From: Bathymodiolus brooksi
Lineage: Eukaryota > Mollusca > Bivalvia > Mytilida > Modiolidae
Assembly (NCBI GenBank): GCA_963680875.1
Contig: OY804588.1
Location: 80,438,829 to 80,502,828 of the forward strand
Length of the DNA: 64,000 nucleotides
Direction of reading: 5' to 3'
Part shown: piece by piece, positions 1 to 10,363 of the stretch
Layout: each line of letters opens with the position of its first letter
Position numbering within the stretch: the first letter of the stretch is position 1
Position numbers and translations under genes: made by a program
Notes under the pieces: model-generated
The model's database searches: none
The model's input: the letters and a program-made list of their open reading frames with translations, nothing else
What the model was told of the DNA's origin: nothing

Positions 1-3000
1 CCAGCGCCCTAGACCACTCGACTACATCCACTCCCTTAAAAAGGAGCTTCAATAGTCGTAGTGTTACCTTGTCTCGTAAGGCAAATCTAGGGATAGGCGT
101 AAGACATGTGTATAAGCGTGTGTAGATGGTACATATATACTTAATATTATAATTTGACAGCAATCTAACTCAGCAATTTTTAATATATTGGATAGGATAA
201 TGAAGAATTATTCATTATACAGTCACAGGAAATAAAGTATATTATACAAACGTCTAGAAGCAAGTGACAACCATACAATATATCTGTCCCACTGGATCTC
301 AAAGTTACTTTAAAGGATACTAGGTTAATACTAAATATTATATACGTCTGAAAATTAAACCAAACAGTGTTAGAATTAGATTTTTAGAGCTGTCAAATTT
401 TTGTTCTTCCCTCGACGGGATTTGAACCCACACCATTGTTACACTGCAGCACCATTCGCTTAGCCTTACGTCCAGCGCCCTAGACCACTCGACTACATCC
501 ACTCCCTTAAAAAGGAGCTTCAATAGTCGTAGTGTTACCTTGTCTCGTAAGGCAAATCTAGGGATAGGCGTAAGACATGTGTATAAGCGTGTGTAGATGG
601 TACATATATACTTAATATTATAATTTGACAGCAATCTAACTCAGCAATTTTTAATATATTGGATAGGATAATGAAGAATTATTCATTATACAGTCACAGG
701 AAATAAAGTATATTATACAAACGTCTAGAAGCAAGTGACAACCATACAATATATCTGTCCCACTGGATCTCAAAGTTACTTTAAAGGATACTAGGTTAAT
801 ACTAAATATTATATACGTCTGAAAATTAAACCAAACAGTGTTAGAATTAGATTTTTAGAGCTGTCAAATTTTTGTTCTTCCCTCGACGGGATTTGAACCC
901 ACACCATTGTTACACTGCAGCACCATTCGCTTAGCCTTACGTCCAGCGCCCTAGACCACTCGACTACATCCACTCCCTTAAAAAGGAGCTTCAATAGTCG
1001 TAGTGTTACCTTGTCTCGTAAGGCAAATCTAGGGATAGGCGTAAGACATGTGTATAAGCGTGTGTAGATGGTACATATATACTTAATATTATAATTTGAC
1101 AGCAATCTAACTCAGCAATTTTTAATATATTGGATAGGATAATGAAGAATTATTCACTATACAGTCACAGGAAATAAAGTATATTATACAAACGTCTAGA
1201 AGCAAGTGACAACCATACAATATATCTGTCCCACTGGATCTCAAAGTTACTTTAAAGGATACTAGGTTAATACTAAATATTATATACGTCTGAAAATTAA
1301 ACCAAACAGTGTTAGAATTAGATTTTTAGAGCTGTCAAATTTTTGTTCTTCACTCGACGGGATTTGAACCCACACCATTGTTACACTGCAGCACCATTCG
1401 CTTAGCCTTACGTCCAGCGCCCTAGACCACTCGACTACATCCACTCCCTTAAAAAGGAGCTTCAATAGTCGTAGTGTTACCTTGTCTCGTAAGGCAAATC
1501 TAGGGATAGGCGTAAGACATGTGTATAAGCGTGTGTAGATGGTACATATATACTTAATATTATAATTTGACAGCAATCTAACTCAGCAATTTTTAATATA
1601 TTGGATAGGATAATGAAGAATTATTCATTATACAGTCACAGGAAATAAAGTATATTATACAAACGTCTAGAAGCAAGTGACAACCATACAATATATCTGT
1701 CCCACTGGATCTCAAAGTTACTTTAAAGGATACTAGGTTAATACTAAATATTATATACGTCTGAAAATTAAACCAAACAGTGTTAGAATTAGATTTTTAG
1801 AGCTGTCAAATTTTTGTTCTTCCCTCGACGGGATTTGAACCCACACCATTGTTACACTGCAGCACCATTCGCTTAGCCTTACGTCCAGCGCCCTAGACCA
1901 CTCGACTACATCCACCCCCTTAAAAAGGAGCTTCAATAGTCGTAGTGTTACCTTGTCTCGTAAGGCAAATCTAGGGATAGGCGTAAGACATGTGTATAAG
2001 CGTGTGTAGATGGTACATATATACTTAATATTATAATTTGACAGCAATCTAACTCAGCAATTTTTAATATATTGGATAGGATAATGAAGAATTATTCATT
2101 ATACAGTCACAGGAAATAAAGTATATTATACAAACGTCTAGAAGCAAGTGACAACCATACAATATATCTGTCCCACTGGATCTCAAAGTTACTTTAAAGG
2201 ATACTAGGTTAATACTAAATATTATATACGTCTGAAAATTAAACCAAACAGTGTTAGAATTAGATTTTTAGAGCTGTCAAATTTTTGTTCTTCCCTCGAC
2301 GGGATTTGAACCCACACCATTGTTACACTGCAGCACCATTCGCTTAGCCTTACGTCCAGCGCCCTAGACCACTCGACTACATCCACTCCCTTAAAAAGGA
2401 GCTTCAATAGTCGTAGTGTTACCTTGTCTCGTAATGCAAATCTAGGGATAGGCGTAAGACATGTGTATAAGCGTGTGTAGATGGTACATATATACTTAAT
2501 ATTATAATTTGACAGCAATCTAACTCAGCAATTTTTAATATATTGGATAGGATAATGAAGAATTATTCACTATACAGTCACAGGAAATAAAGTATATTAT
2601 ACAAACGTCTAGAAGCAAGTGACAACCATACAATATATCTGTCCCACTGGATCTCAAAGTTACTTTAAAGGATACTAGGTTAATACTAAATATTATATAC
2701 GTCTGAAAATTAAACCAAACAGTGTTAGAATTAGATTTTTAGAGCTGTCAAATTTTTGTTCTTCCCTCGACGGGATTTGAACCCACACCATTGTTACACT
2801 GCAGCACCATTCGCTTAGCCTTACGTCCAGCGCCCTAGACCACTCGACTACATCCACTCCCTTAAAAAGGAGCTTCAATAGTCGTAGTGTTACCTTGTCT
2901 CGTAAGGCAAATCTAGGGATAGGCGTAAGACATGTGTATAAGCGTGTGTAGATGGTACATATATACTTAATATTATAATTTGACAGCAATCTAACTCAGC

Positions 3001-3155
3001 AATTTTTAATATATTGGATAGGATAATGAAGAATTATTCATTATACAGTCACAGGAAATAAAGTATATTATACAAACGTCTAGAAGCAAGTGACAACCAT
3101 ACAATATATCTGTCCCACTGGATCTCAAAGTTACTTTAAAGGATACTAGGTTAAT
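1..3155 (-). repeat. 471-bp tandem satellite with tRNA-like core, about 6.7 copies
   Basis: A near-identical unit repeats with exact 471-bp spacing; equivalent points fall at 338, 809, 1280, 1751, 2222 and 2693. The array starts mid-unit, so it continues left of the window. Copies differ by only a few bases, for example T or C in the ATTCA(T/C)TATACAG stretch. Each unit carries on the minus strand a tRNA-Leu/Ser-like segment with an A-box-like GTCGAGTGGTCTAGGGCGC and a B-box GGGTTCAAATCCCG. The acceptor stem does not pair, so it is a tRNA-derived (SINE-head-like) sequence, not a working tRNA. The 98-codon open frame in each unit spans this segment and is a by-product. Confidence 0.93.
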
Positions 3156-3660
3156 ATATATATATATTCAGACGTATATAATATTTAGTATTAACCTAGT
3201 ATCCTTTAAAGTAACTTTGAGATCCAGTGGGACAGATATATTGTATGGTTGTCACTTGCTTCTAGACGTTTGTATAATATACTTTATTTCCTGTGACTGT
3301 ATAGTGAATAATTCTTCATTATCCTATCCAATATATTAAAAATTGCTGAGTTAGATTGCTGTCAAATTATAATATTAAGTATATATGTACCATCTACACA
3401 CGCTTATACACATGTCTTACGCCTATCCCTAGATTTGCCTAACGAGACAAGGTAACACTACGACTATTGAAGCTCCTTTTTTAGGGAGTGGAAGTAGTCG
3501 AGTGGTCTAGGGCGCTGGACGTAAGGCTAAGCGAATGGTGCTGCAGTGTAACAATGGTGTGGGTTCAAATCCCGTCGAGGGAAGAACAAAAATTTGACAG
3601 CTCTAAAATCTAATTCTAACACTGTTTGGTTTAATTTTCAGACGTATATATATATATATA
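3156..3660 (+). repeat. Inverted copy of the 471-bp satellite unit
   Basis: After a short TA run the satellite sequence restarts as its reverse complement, from about 3168 to 3645, and then ends in a second TA run (3644-3668). It carries the tRNA-like core in plus orientation at about 3493-3590, with the B-box GGGTTCAAATCCCG. It differs from the neighbouring forward units at several bases (for example GCCTAACGAG against GCCTTACGAG), so it is somewhat older or has escaped homogenisation. Together with the last forward unit it forms a palindrome with arms of about 450 bp. Confidence 0.92.
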
Positions 3661-3689
3661 TATATATAATTATTATATCAGAGAAGAAT

Positions 3690-3965
3690 TGAGAGCTGGT
3701 GTCCTTAATTAGAGGAGAGATGAATTCCTTTGTTAGCGGAGAGTTGTCGGATTTAAGCAATGGGAGGGTGTGCTTACATTAAAGGAGATAAATGTTCATC
3801 GATGAACGAAAACCAGATTTGCCTGATCCAGGAAAAGACGATTAATTTATCAAAGTTGAGATGGGTATCCTTTATTATGACACAGGCGGTTCAGCAATCA
3901 AACGGGAGATTTCATACCTTGATTAAAGGGAACGGTAGCAGTTCTTGCTCTGTTATTGACTTTTA
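3690..3965. repeat. Degenerate TTAAAGGAGA-type block
   Basis: Purine-rich sequence with recurring TTAAAGGAGA and TTAGAGGAGA phrases. It resembles the block just upstream of gene copy 3 (27900-28230), including shared GAGAGTTG and TAAGCAATG phrases. The 68-codon open frame inside it has no recognisable protein features. Confidence 0.5.
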
Positions 3966-4830
3966 AAGAGTTCAAGATGTCAGGTAACAATTGATTTGGT
4001 TTATCTAATATTTAAACGAGATCTTCAGATAGTTTAGATTGGCATGTAGCAATTTACTGGTTTTATCTAGTATATAGACTAGACTTTCAGACAGTTCAAG
4101 ATGGCAGGTAACAATTACTGGTTATATCTAGTATTTAGACTTTAAGATCGTTTAAGATGGCAGGTAACACTTTAGTGGTTTTATCTAATTTGAAGACTAG
4201 AATTTCAGATAGTTCAAGATGGAAGGTAACAATTTAGTAGTTGTATCTAGTACTTAGACTGGACATTCAGATAGCTCAAGATGGCAGGTAAGAATTTACT
4301 CGTTTTACCTAGTATTTAGACCACACTTTCAGATAGTTCTAGATGTCAGATAACACTTAGCTGGTTTTATTTAGTATTTAGACTAGACTTTCATATAGTT
4401 CAAGATGGCAGATAGCAACTTCCTGGTTCTATTTAGTACTTAGACTAGACCCTCAGATAGTTAAAGATGGCATGTAGCACTTTAATGGTTCTAGTAATTA
4501 GGCTAGACTTTCAGATGGTTGAAGATGTCAGATACCACTTAACTTGTTTTATCTAGTATTTAGACTATACTTTCAGATAGCTCAAGATAGCAGGTAACAA
4601 TTTAGTGGTTTTATCTAGTATTTAGACTGGACTTTTAGATATTTCAAGATGTCAGGTAGCAGTTTACTGGTTGTTTCTAATATTTAGACCAGATTTTCAG
4701 TTTGTTCAAGATGGCAGGTAACTTTTAACTGGTTTTATCTTGTATTTAGACCAGACTTTCAGATGGTTCAAGTTGACAGGTAAAACAACCATTACTGGTT
4801 TTATTTAGTATTAAGACTATACTGAAGTCG
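3966..4830. repeat. About 62-bp minisatellite, block 1 (about 14 units)
   Basis: A unit of about 62 bp reads roughly as ACTTTCAGATAGTTCAAG, then ATGGCAGGTAAC, then a T-rich TACTGGTTTTATCTAGTATT. Units are 80-90% alike with many private changes. Several keep an intact ATGGCAG|GTAA (near 4101, 4156, 4282, 4711), which reads as a start codon plus a 5' splice donor. The same unit forms a second block at 6450-6890. Confidence 0.88.
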
Positions 4831-5160
4831 TATCGACATATTTAACTACTGGCTGTTATAGATAGCAAATTGTTTCTTTTATTATGAATATTTCCCAGTA
4901 TCTATATTAGTATCCCCTCTTCCTCTGTCATTGAAAAACCTCATCGGAGGTACTATGGTTAAAATAAGACTGCTGTAACTGTAGACAGCTAGCATGAGAA
5001 TAAGACATAATACTCCATATAATTCACTAGTTGAGTGTGTAATCTCAGAAATATGTTGTTTTGATATGAAATCGATCACAGTGTATCTCTATACCTTCAT
5101 GTTTCATATCATTTGAACCAGTTGCATGTCACTCGGTCTCCATGAAAGTGTGTTTAATTT
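4831..5160. other. No feature recognised
   Basis: AT-rich sequence between a minisatellite and a SINE. I see no gene, RNA or repeat here that I can support. Confidence 0.4.
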
Positions 5161-5430
5161 TGATTTTTGATTTTTGGTGTTTTAACGCCACTTTCAACAA
5201 TATTTCAGCTATATCATGGCGACCAGTTTTAGTGGTGGAGGAAGCCGGAGTACCCGGAGAGAACTACCGACCATGGGCAAGCAACTGGTAAGCTTTATCA
5301 CTTGCGGCTGCGAGTCTAGTGCATCGTTTTTGTAATTTACAAAGCCGGGCGCGAACCAACGCCGTATTGGTGATAGGCTTGTATGAGTTGTTAGATCCAG
5401 CGACCTAGCTCATTAAGCCACCCAGGCCCA
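5161..5430 (-). mobile_element. tRNA-derived SINE, family A, full-length-like
   Basis: Reading on the minus strand, the right-hand end has a tRNA-like head with an A-box-like TGGCTTAATGAGCTAGG and a B-box-like GGTTCGCGCCC. It is followed by the body shared by all SINE copies in this window (GGAGGAAGCCGGAGTACCCG, ATATTTCAGCTATATCATGG on the plus strand) and an A-rich 3' end at the left. The copy at 12737-13010 matches it along its full length. Confidence 0.8.
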
Positions 5431-6450
5431 GAAAGTGTGTTTATTTTCTTATGAAGAGTATATGTAATAATAATGTGTTATAATATAGACAGTCAAAGTG
5501 ATGGAGTATTAAATTCTCCCTCTTTAAATCTTCCGAATTTAATTAATTTCTAATCTAATATAAGAGACAAGACCTGAATTAGGCTTGTTTGCTCGCAGTA
5601 ACTTTCGGATATTTTCTTTGCGAAACAATCTTCATTAAAAAATACAAACAAAAGCATCAATATAGATGTCATACAATTGTACCTAAATAAAATATTCCCT
5701 GTAATATAGTAAGCAGAACGTACCAACACTTGAAGTTACTGAGAGCGTCTCGATAATAATTATACATGTATCAGCTATTTACAGCTCAGTGACAACCTGT
5801 CCATATTATCGCCAAAAACTGTCCCGTGCATTATAAATTTCCAAATCAAACAGATCTTAAAGACTTCACAAATCAGTTTTATTCTAAGAAGAAAACATTG
5901 AAACTATAAAGAGAAATCCCATATTACCGAAATAGAAATACATTGTGCTATAACATGAAACCCTCCATATTTTACAAATTATGCAAATGTAATATATACA
6001 TATTCGAATCTACTGACATTGTGTACCTCCAACTTTAGATTTTACTTATTTCGGGATTTTTTGGACACATTTGTGGCAACTACATGTCAGTGCCAACCAA
6101 AGCAAAATGTAGTTATAATATTTAATATTTAAATAAATTTAACCTTCTTGACCCTATCACGTGTTTAGTCTTTAAGACGTTCTATTAAGTCAGATACTAA
6201 TTTATAGATTAACCATTTACATTAAACGTAACAGACCACAACTATAATACAATAATTGTTTTGATAGATCGCTGCATTGATAACACACAATCTTCTATTT
6301 ATTCCTTATCTAATTAAAGGTACCTTATATGTAATAATAGACAAGCAATTGTCATCTTTGAACTTTAAATCTGATAAAATTGTTTAGCGATCTTTACAAT
6401 ATATAGCCTTATATGTATGGGAAATATTTATTACATATAGATTTTCATAG
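5431..6450. other. AT-rich spacer, no feature recognised
   Basis: About 1 kb with no long open frame, no clear repeat unit and no resemblance I can see to the other duplication units. It separates two blocks of the same 62-bp minisatellite, so it may be an insertion into, or a remnant inside, a once longer array. Confidence 0.4.
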
Positions 6451-6892
6451 CGATTTAGACAGGACTTTAATATAGTTGAAGATGGCAGCTAACAATTTAC
6501 TGGTTTTATCTAGTATTTAGGCCAAACTTTCAGATAGTTCAAGATGACAGGTAATACTTTAATGTTTTTACCCATTATTTATACCAGACTCTTAGATAGT
6601 TCAAGATGGCAGGTAACTATTTACTGGTTTTATCTAGTATTCAGACCAGACGTTCAAATAGTTCAAGATGGCAGGTAACACTTTATTGGTTTTATATATC
6701 ATTTAGACTAGCCTCTCATAGTGTTCAAGATGGCAGGTAACTATTTACTCGTTTTATCTAGTATTTACACTAGACTTTTAAATAGTTCAAGATATCAGGT
6801 AACACTTTAATGGTTTTATCCATTATTTAGACTAGACTTTCAGAAGGTTCAAGATGACAGGTAACACTTTACTTATTTTATCTAATATTTAA
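6451..6892. repeat. About 62-bp minisatellite, block 2 (about 7 units)
   Basis: Same unit as 3966-4830. Three successive units (near 6607, 6667 and 6727) keep the intact CAAGATGGCAGGTAAC core. The block ends exactly where a TTAA-flanked mobile element begins. Confidence 0.88.
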
Positions 6893-7815
6893 AGTAATAT
6901 TACACCAATTTTGGGTGAAGAAAATGTTTCCCTGAAAATTCAATTTGCAATACGGCGGTACCTTTACTAAGCTATTTATGCATGTTTCAAGGTCGTAATA
7001 TGTTCCCAACAACTAGAAATCTGCAAATCCGTGTGCATGTTTATCGTTCTCGCCATTATTGTGGAGACTGCTTATCTTTCGGTTGCTTTGTTCCGATGAT
7101 TGCCGATCATGACCTCGTGAAGAGAAGATAAACGGGTGTGGTCGATTTGCGTTTAAATTATCTCCCTTTTTGAAACCTGGCTTTCAAAGGTAGACATTTA
7201 TAAGGCTATTTGTAATATATTTATCGTATTTAAACATTGACAACCTTCTTCAAATAAAATATGCTCAGAAATTTGCAGAATTAATATAATAACCATAACA
7301 TTGTCAAGGTGACGAATGTTTTATATAATGCTTAATGTTTACATTTTCAACTCGTTCAAAGAACCATTGGCTATTAAGAGTATAGCCTACTTAGTATAAC
7401 TTTTAAATATACATCTATATAATCTAATAAAAATTAAAAAGTTAATTAATGATAGAACTATTCGAAATTCTATATTAAATGTTTTCTTAGGGGGGCAATT
7501 TCTCATTGAGAAACTCGCCGTCAAAATCTATACCATTGTTATTCAACTCGTTCAAAGAATCATTGACGATTAATAGTATGGTATACTTAGTATAACTTTT
7601 GATCCTTCTTCTATAGGAGTAGTACCCAATCTATTTGTTTTTTGGGATAACTTAAAATGGGAGACTAAATTTGTTTAATTTACGGCGTTAAATTTTGATT
7701 AGCTTTAACCACAGAATGCTTTAAAATACATGTATAAACTTTTAGTTAGCTGCTCACCACAGCATGTTTTTCTGGGTTGATTTTTTTCATTCGAGCCTCA
7801 GTGCTACCTAGGTGA
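6889..7815 (+). mobile_element. TTAA-bordered element, 5'-complete, 3'-truncated copy
   Basis: Starts with TTAA followed by AGTAATATTACACC, the same terminus found at the right-hand end (minus strand) of the complete element at 40042-41425. About 0.9 kb of internal sequence matches that element in inverted orientation, including the TCTCGCCATTATTGTGGAGA-like stretch and the block around 7555-7800. The match stops at about 7815, where a GT-rich minisatellite begins, so the far end is missing. No transposase frame is visible, so it is non-autonomous. Confidence 0.7.
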
Positions 7816-7935
7816 ATTAACGTGTGTAAGCCAAGGTGGGTGTGTGTGTGTGTGTTTGTGGGAGCAGGGGTTGGGGGTGACAGTTCAAGATGTAGAATCG
7901 TGAACATGGTCAATAATAGAATAAACGTGGGTAAT

Positions 7936-7980
<45 letters not shown>
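7816..7980. repeat. GT-rich minisatellite unit plus (GT)n microsatellite
   Basis: Two diverged units of the GTGAATTAACGTGTGTAA-type repeat seen at 8868-9590, followed by a (GT)n run of about 36 bp at 7940-7976. The 83-codon frame at 7822-8073 is microsatellite translation. Confidence 0.85.
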
Positions 7981-8865
7981 GATGTGTTATCTATCTGTGT
8001 TAATCTTTTAGTTACAAATATACCATATTATAGATGTTGTACTGATCTGGATGATACGATACATTGTATGTAATAATATTTCTTAACAATTTATCCCGTG
8101 TGATAAAATGAATTCAGGAATGGAAATACTTGTCATAACAAAATTCACCGATAACTAAACGGTGTTGAAATTAAACTATTAATGATTTTCAATTTAATGG
8201 CATTTTGATTTTAGCCACTTAAGATAAAAAGTAAAATGTCACAAATAAATCGTAAAATTAATCAATAACCATGTGTCAATTGCACCAGAATTACTTTTAA
8301 TCTGTTTCACTGGAAGACGACAAATTACAAAAGTCAAGGTCGATAGATGGTCGTCCTTAGTATATTTTCAGGAAAAAAATATATGTCAAGAAACAATGCG
8401 AGTATTTTTATATGTATCCACCACGGTCTTGTATAAATACATGACATCACTTAGGAATGGTGATAACAAAACGTAGATATTAAATTCAGTTCGCACGACG
8501 CGTTTCTGGAATAACCGTTATCAGGTACGCTCAACATCGAAAGATTACTAATTTGTTCGACAATACGCAGGTGCGAATTAAAATATATCGACCTCAAAGT
8601 GAACAAACGCAATCCACAATGTCAAAATATTGCTGAAATAACAAACGCGCTTCTGGAAGCATGACTGTGATTCCCAAGAAATAGGCTTCTTTGCCTAGTT
8701 CGCGGATTGTATAGGCAAGAGCGTGAACTTTGGCTTAAGCGTGGTTGCTTTGCTCGCTACTGAGTAAATGTGCACGATAAGGCTCCTTATTACATTCGTT
8801 CAAAAGCTCTGAAAAAACGTTTTATACAGACAAATTTCGTTTTATTACAAGACCATTATACAATT
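7981..8865. other. Spacer interrupting the GT-rich minisatellite
   Basis: Unique-looking sequence between two parts of the same minisatellite. Around 8480-8530 it contains a phrase (CGTTTCTGGAATAACCG, AGGTACGCT) that recurs upstream of copy 4 at about 39615 and, diverged, upstream of copy 5 at about 51240. Part of it is therefore gene-unit 5' flank. No gene seen. Confidence 0.4.
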
Positions 8866-8867
8866 AG

Positions 8868-9590
8868 CGTGGGGATGATAGTTCAAGATGTAGAATTGTC
8901 AACATGGTGAATCAATGTTTGTAATCTAGGGTGTGTGTGGTGGGGGGGAGTGAGGGTTCAAGATGTATAATCGTGAACATGGTGAATTAATGTGTGTAAT
9001 TTAAGGTGTGTGTGTGTGTGGGGGGGGGGGGGGGGTGAGGATTCAACATGTTGAATCGGGAACATGGTGAACTAATGTGTGTAATTTAAGGTATGTGTGC
9101 GTTGTGGCAGGGGACGGGGTGTTAATACAAAAAATAGATTCGTCAAAATGGTGAATAAACGTACGTAATTTAAGGTGTGTGGGGAGATGATGGTTCAAGA
9201 TTTAAAATCGTGAACATGGTGCATTAACGTGTGTAATTTAAGGTGTGAGTGTGGGGGGGGCAGTGATAGTTCAAGTAGTATAATCGTGTACATGGTGAAT
9301 TAACGTGTGTAATTTAAGGTTTGTGTATGTGTTTGGGTGGGGGTGATAATTCAAGATATAGAATCATAAACATGGTGAATTAAAGTGTGTAATTTAATGT
9401 GTGTGTGTGTGGGGAGGTTATAGTTAAAAATGTGGAACGTGCAAATGGTGAATTTTTACGTGTGTAATTTTATGTGGGTGGGTGGGGAATATATTTCAAG
9501 ATGTAGAATTGTGAACATGGTGAAATAACGTGTGTGATTTAATGTGTGTAGGGGGGAGGGTGAGGTTCAAGATGTAGAATTTTTATTTAA
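8868..9590. repeat. G-rich minisatellite, about 75-bp unit, about 10 copies
   Basis: Units run roughly GTTCAAGATGTAGAATCGTG, AACATGGTGAATTAACGTGTG, TAATTTAAGGTGTGTG and then a G-run of variable length (up to 16 G at about 9020). The length differences lie mostly in the GT/G tracts. Confidence 0.85.
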
Positions 9591-9779
9591 AAAATACAGT
9601 TTAGCAACACTAACAAACTTTTGGATAAAAAAATAAAGGTATGACAAAGAAAAAGGTGGGTAAAGTTATACGAAGAGCTTTGCTTTCATTTTGTTGGTTA
9701 AGTATTTCCCGTAATATTACTGAACGAGTGACATATTATGTGCTTAAATAAAAGAGAAAGATAGAGTTCGTATATTAAA

Positions 9780-10363
9780 GAAAAGGTTCAATAATTAATG
9801 GGATTTATTTATTTATAAAAGACAGTTTTCCTTAATACCTTTGGACTTTGGCTCTCGGAGCTATGTTTTGGTTTTATTTCCCTTTAATATGTCGTTACAG
9901 GTCCTCATAATTATATCCTAGAAAATTAGCAACTAGATATCATCATTTTTGTTTGTATTACAACACGAAAATTATGAAAATAAGGGTTAAAAATACCATG
10001 CACATATCTGATTGTTTTTACAGTTAGAATATATGAGACATAATATATAAGGGTTAAAAATACCATGCACATATCTGATTGTTTTTACAGTTAGAATATA
10101 TGAGACATAATATATAATTTTCCAGCTCCCATATGTAGATAATCAATTATATTAAGCTCCAGAATAACAGGCAACTGTTTTGACGTATAACCATCACAAG
10201 TTTGCACATGTTGAAAGGCAGTGCATTTAAGAGATGCGTGCTTCACAATTGTATTACCGCTTTACTGATATTAACATATAATTATCATTACTAATCACTA
10301 GAGCAACATATTTTATTTGACTTAGGTAATTGACAACCCACTTATAATTGGTTTATATTGTAG
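9780..10363 (+). other. 5' flank of gene copy 1, including a 67-bp tandem duplication
   Basis: From about 9798 the sequence matches the flank of copy 4 (39286 onward; TTATTTATTTATAAAA, TTTGGCTCTCGGA) and copy 6 (62890 onward). At 9982-10048 and 10049-10115 a 67-bp segment is repeated without visible differences; other units have a single diverged version. The last 170 bp (GACAACTGTTTT, TTTGCACATG, then the acceptor-like TTTATATTGTAG) is conserved before all copies. Confidence 0.65.

Noticed and set aside
395..500. Functional tRNA-Leu genes in the satellite
   Set aside because: A- and B-box-like sequences are present, but the acceptor stem does not pair and the anticodon arm is irregular.
338..2989. 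Six identical 98-codon minus-strand frames as a gene family
   Set aside because: They are the satellite monomer in translation and run across the tRNA-like segment; no protein features.
7822..8073. 83-codon frame with a Cys-Val run
   Set aside because: Translation of a (GT)n microsatellite.
10348..10363. TTG as the start codon of copy 1
   Set aside because: Eukaryotic context; the sequence is an acceptor-like TTTATATTGTAG shared by all copies, so splicing is more likely.
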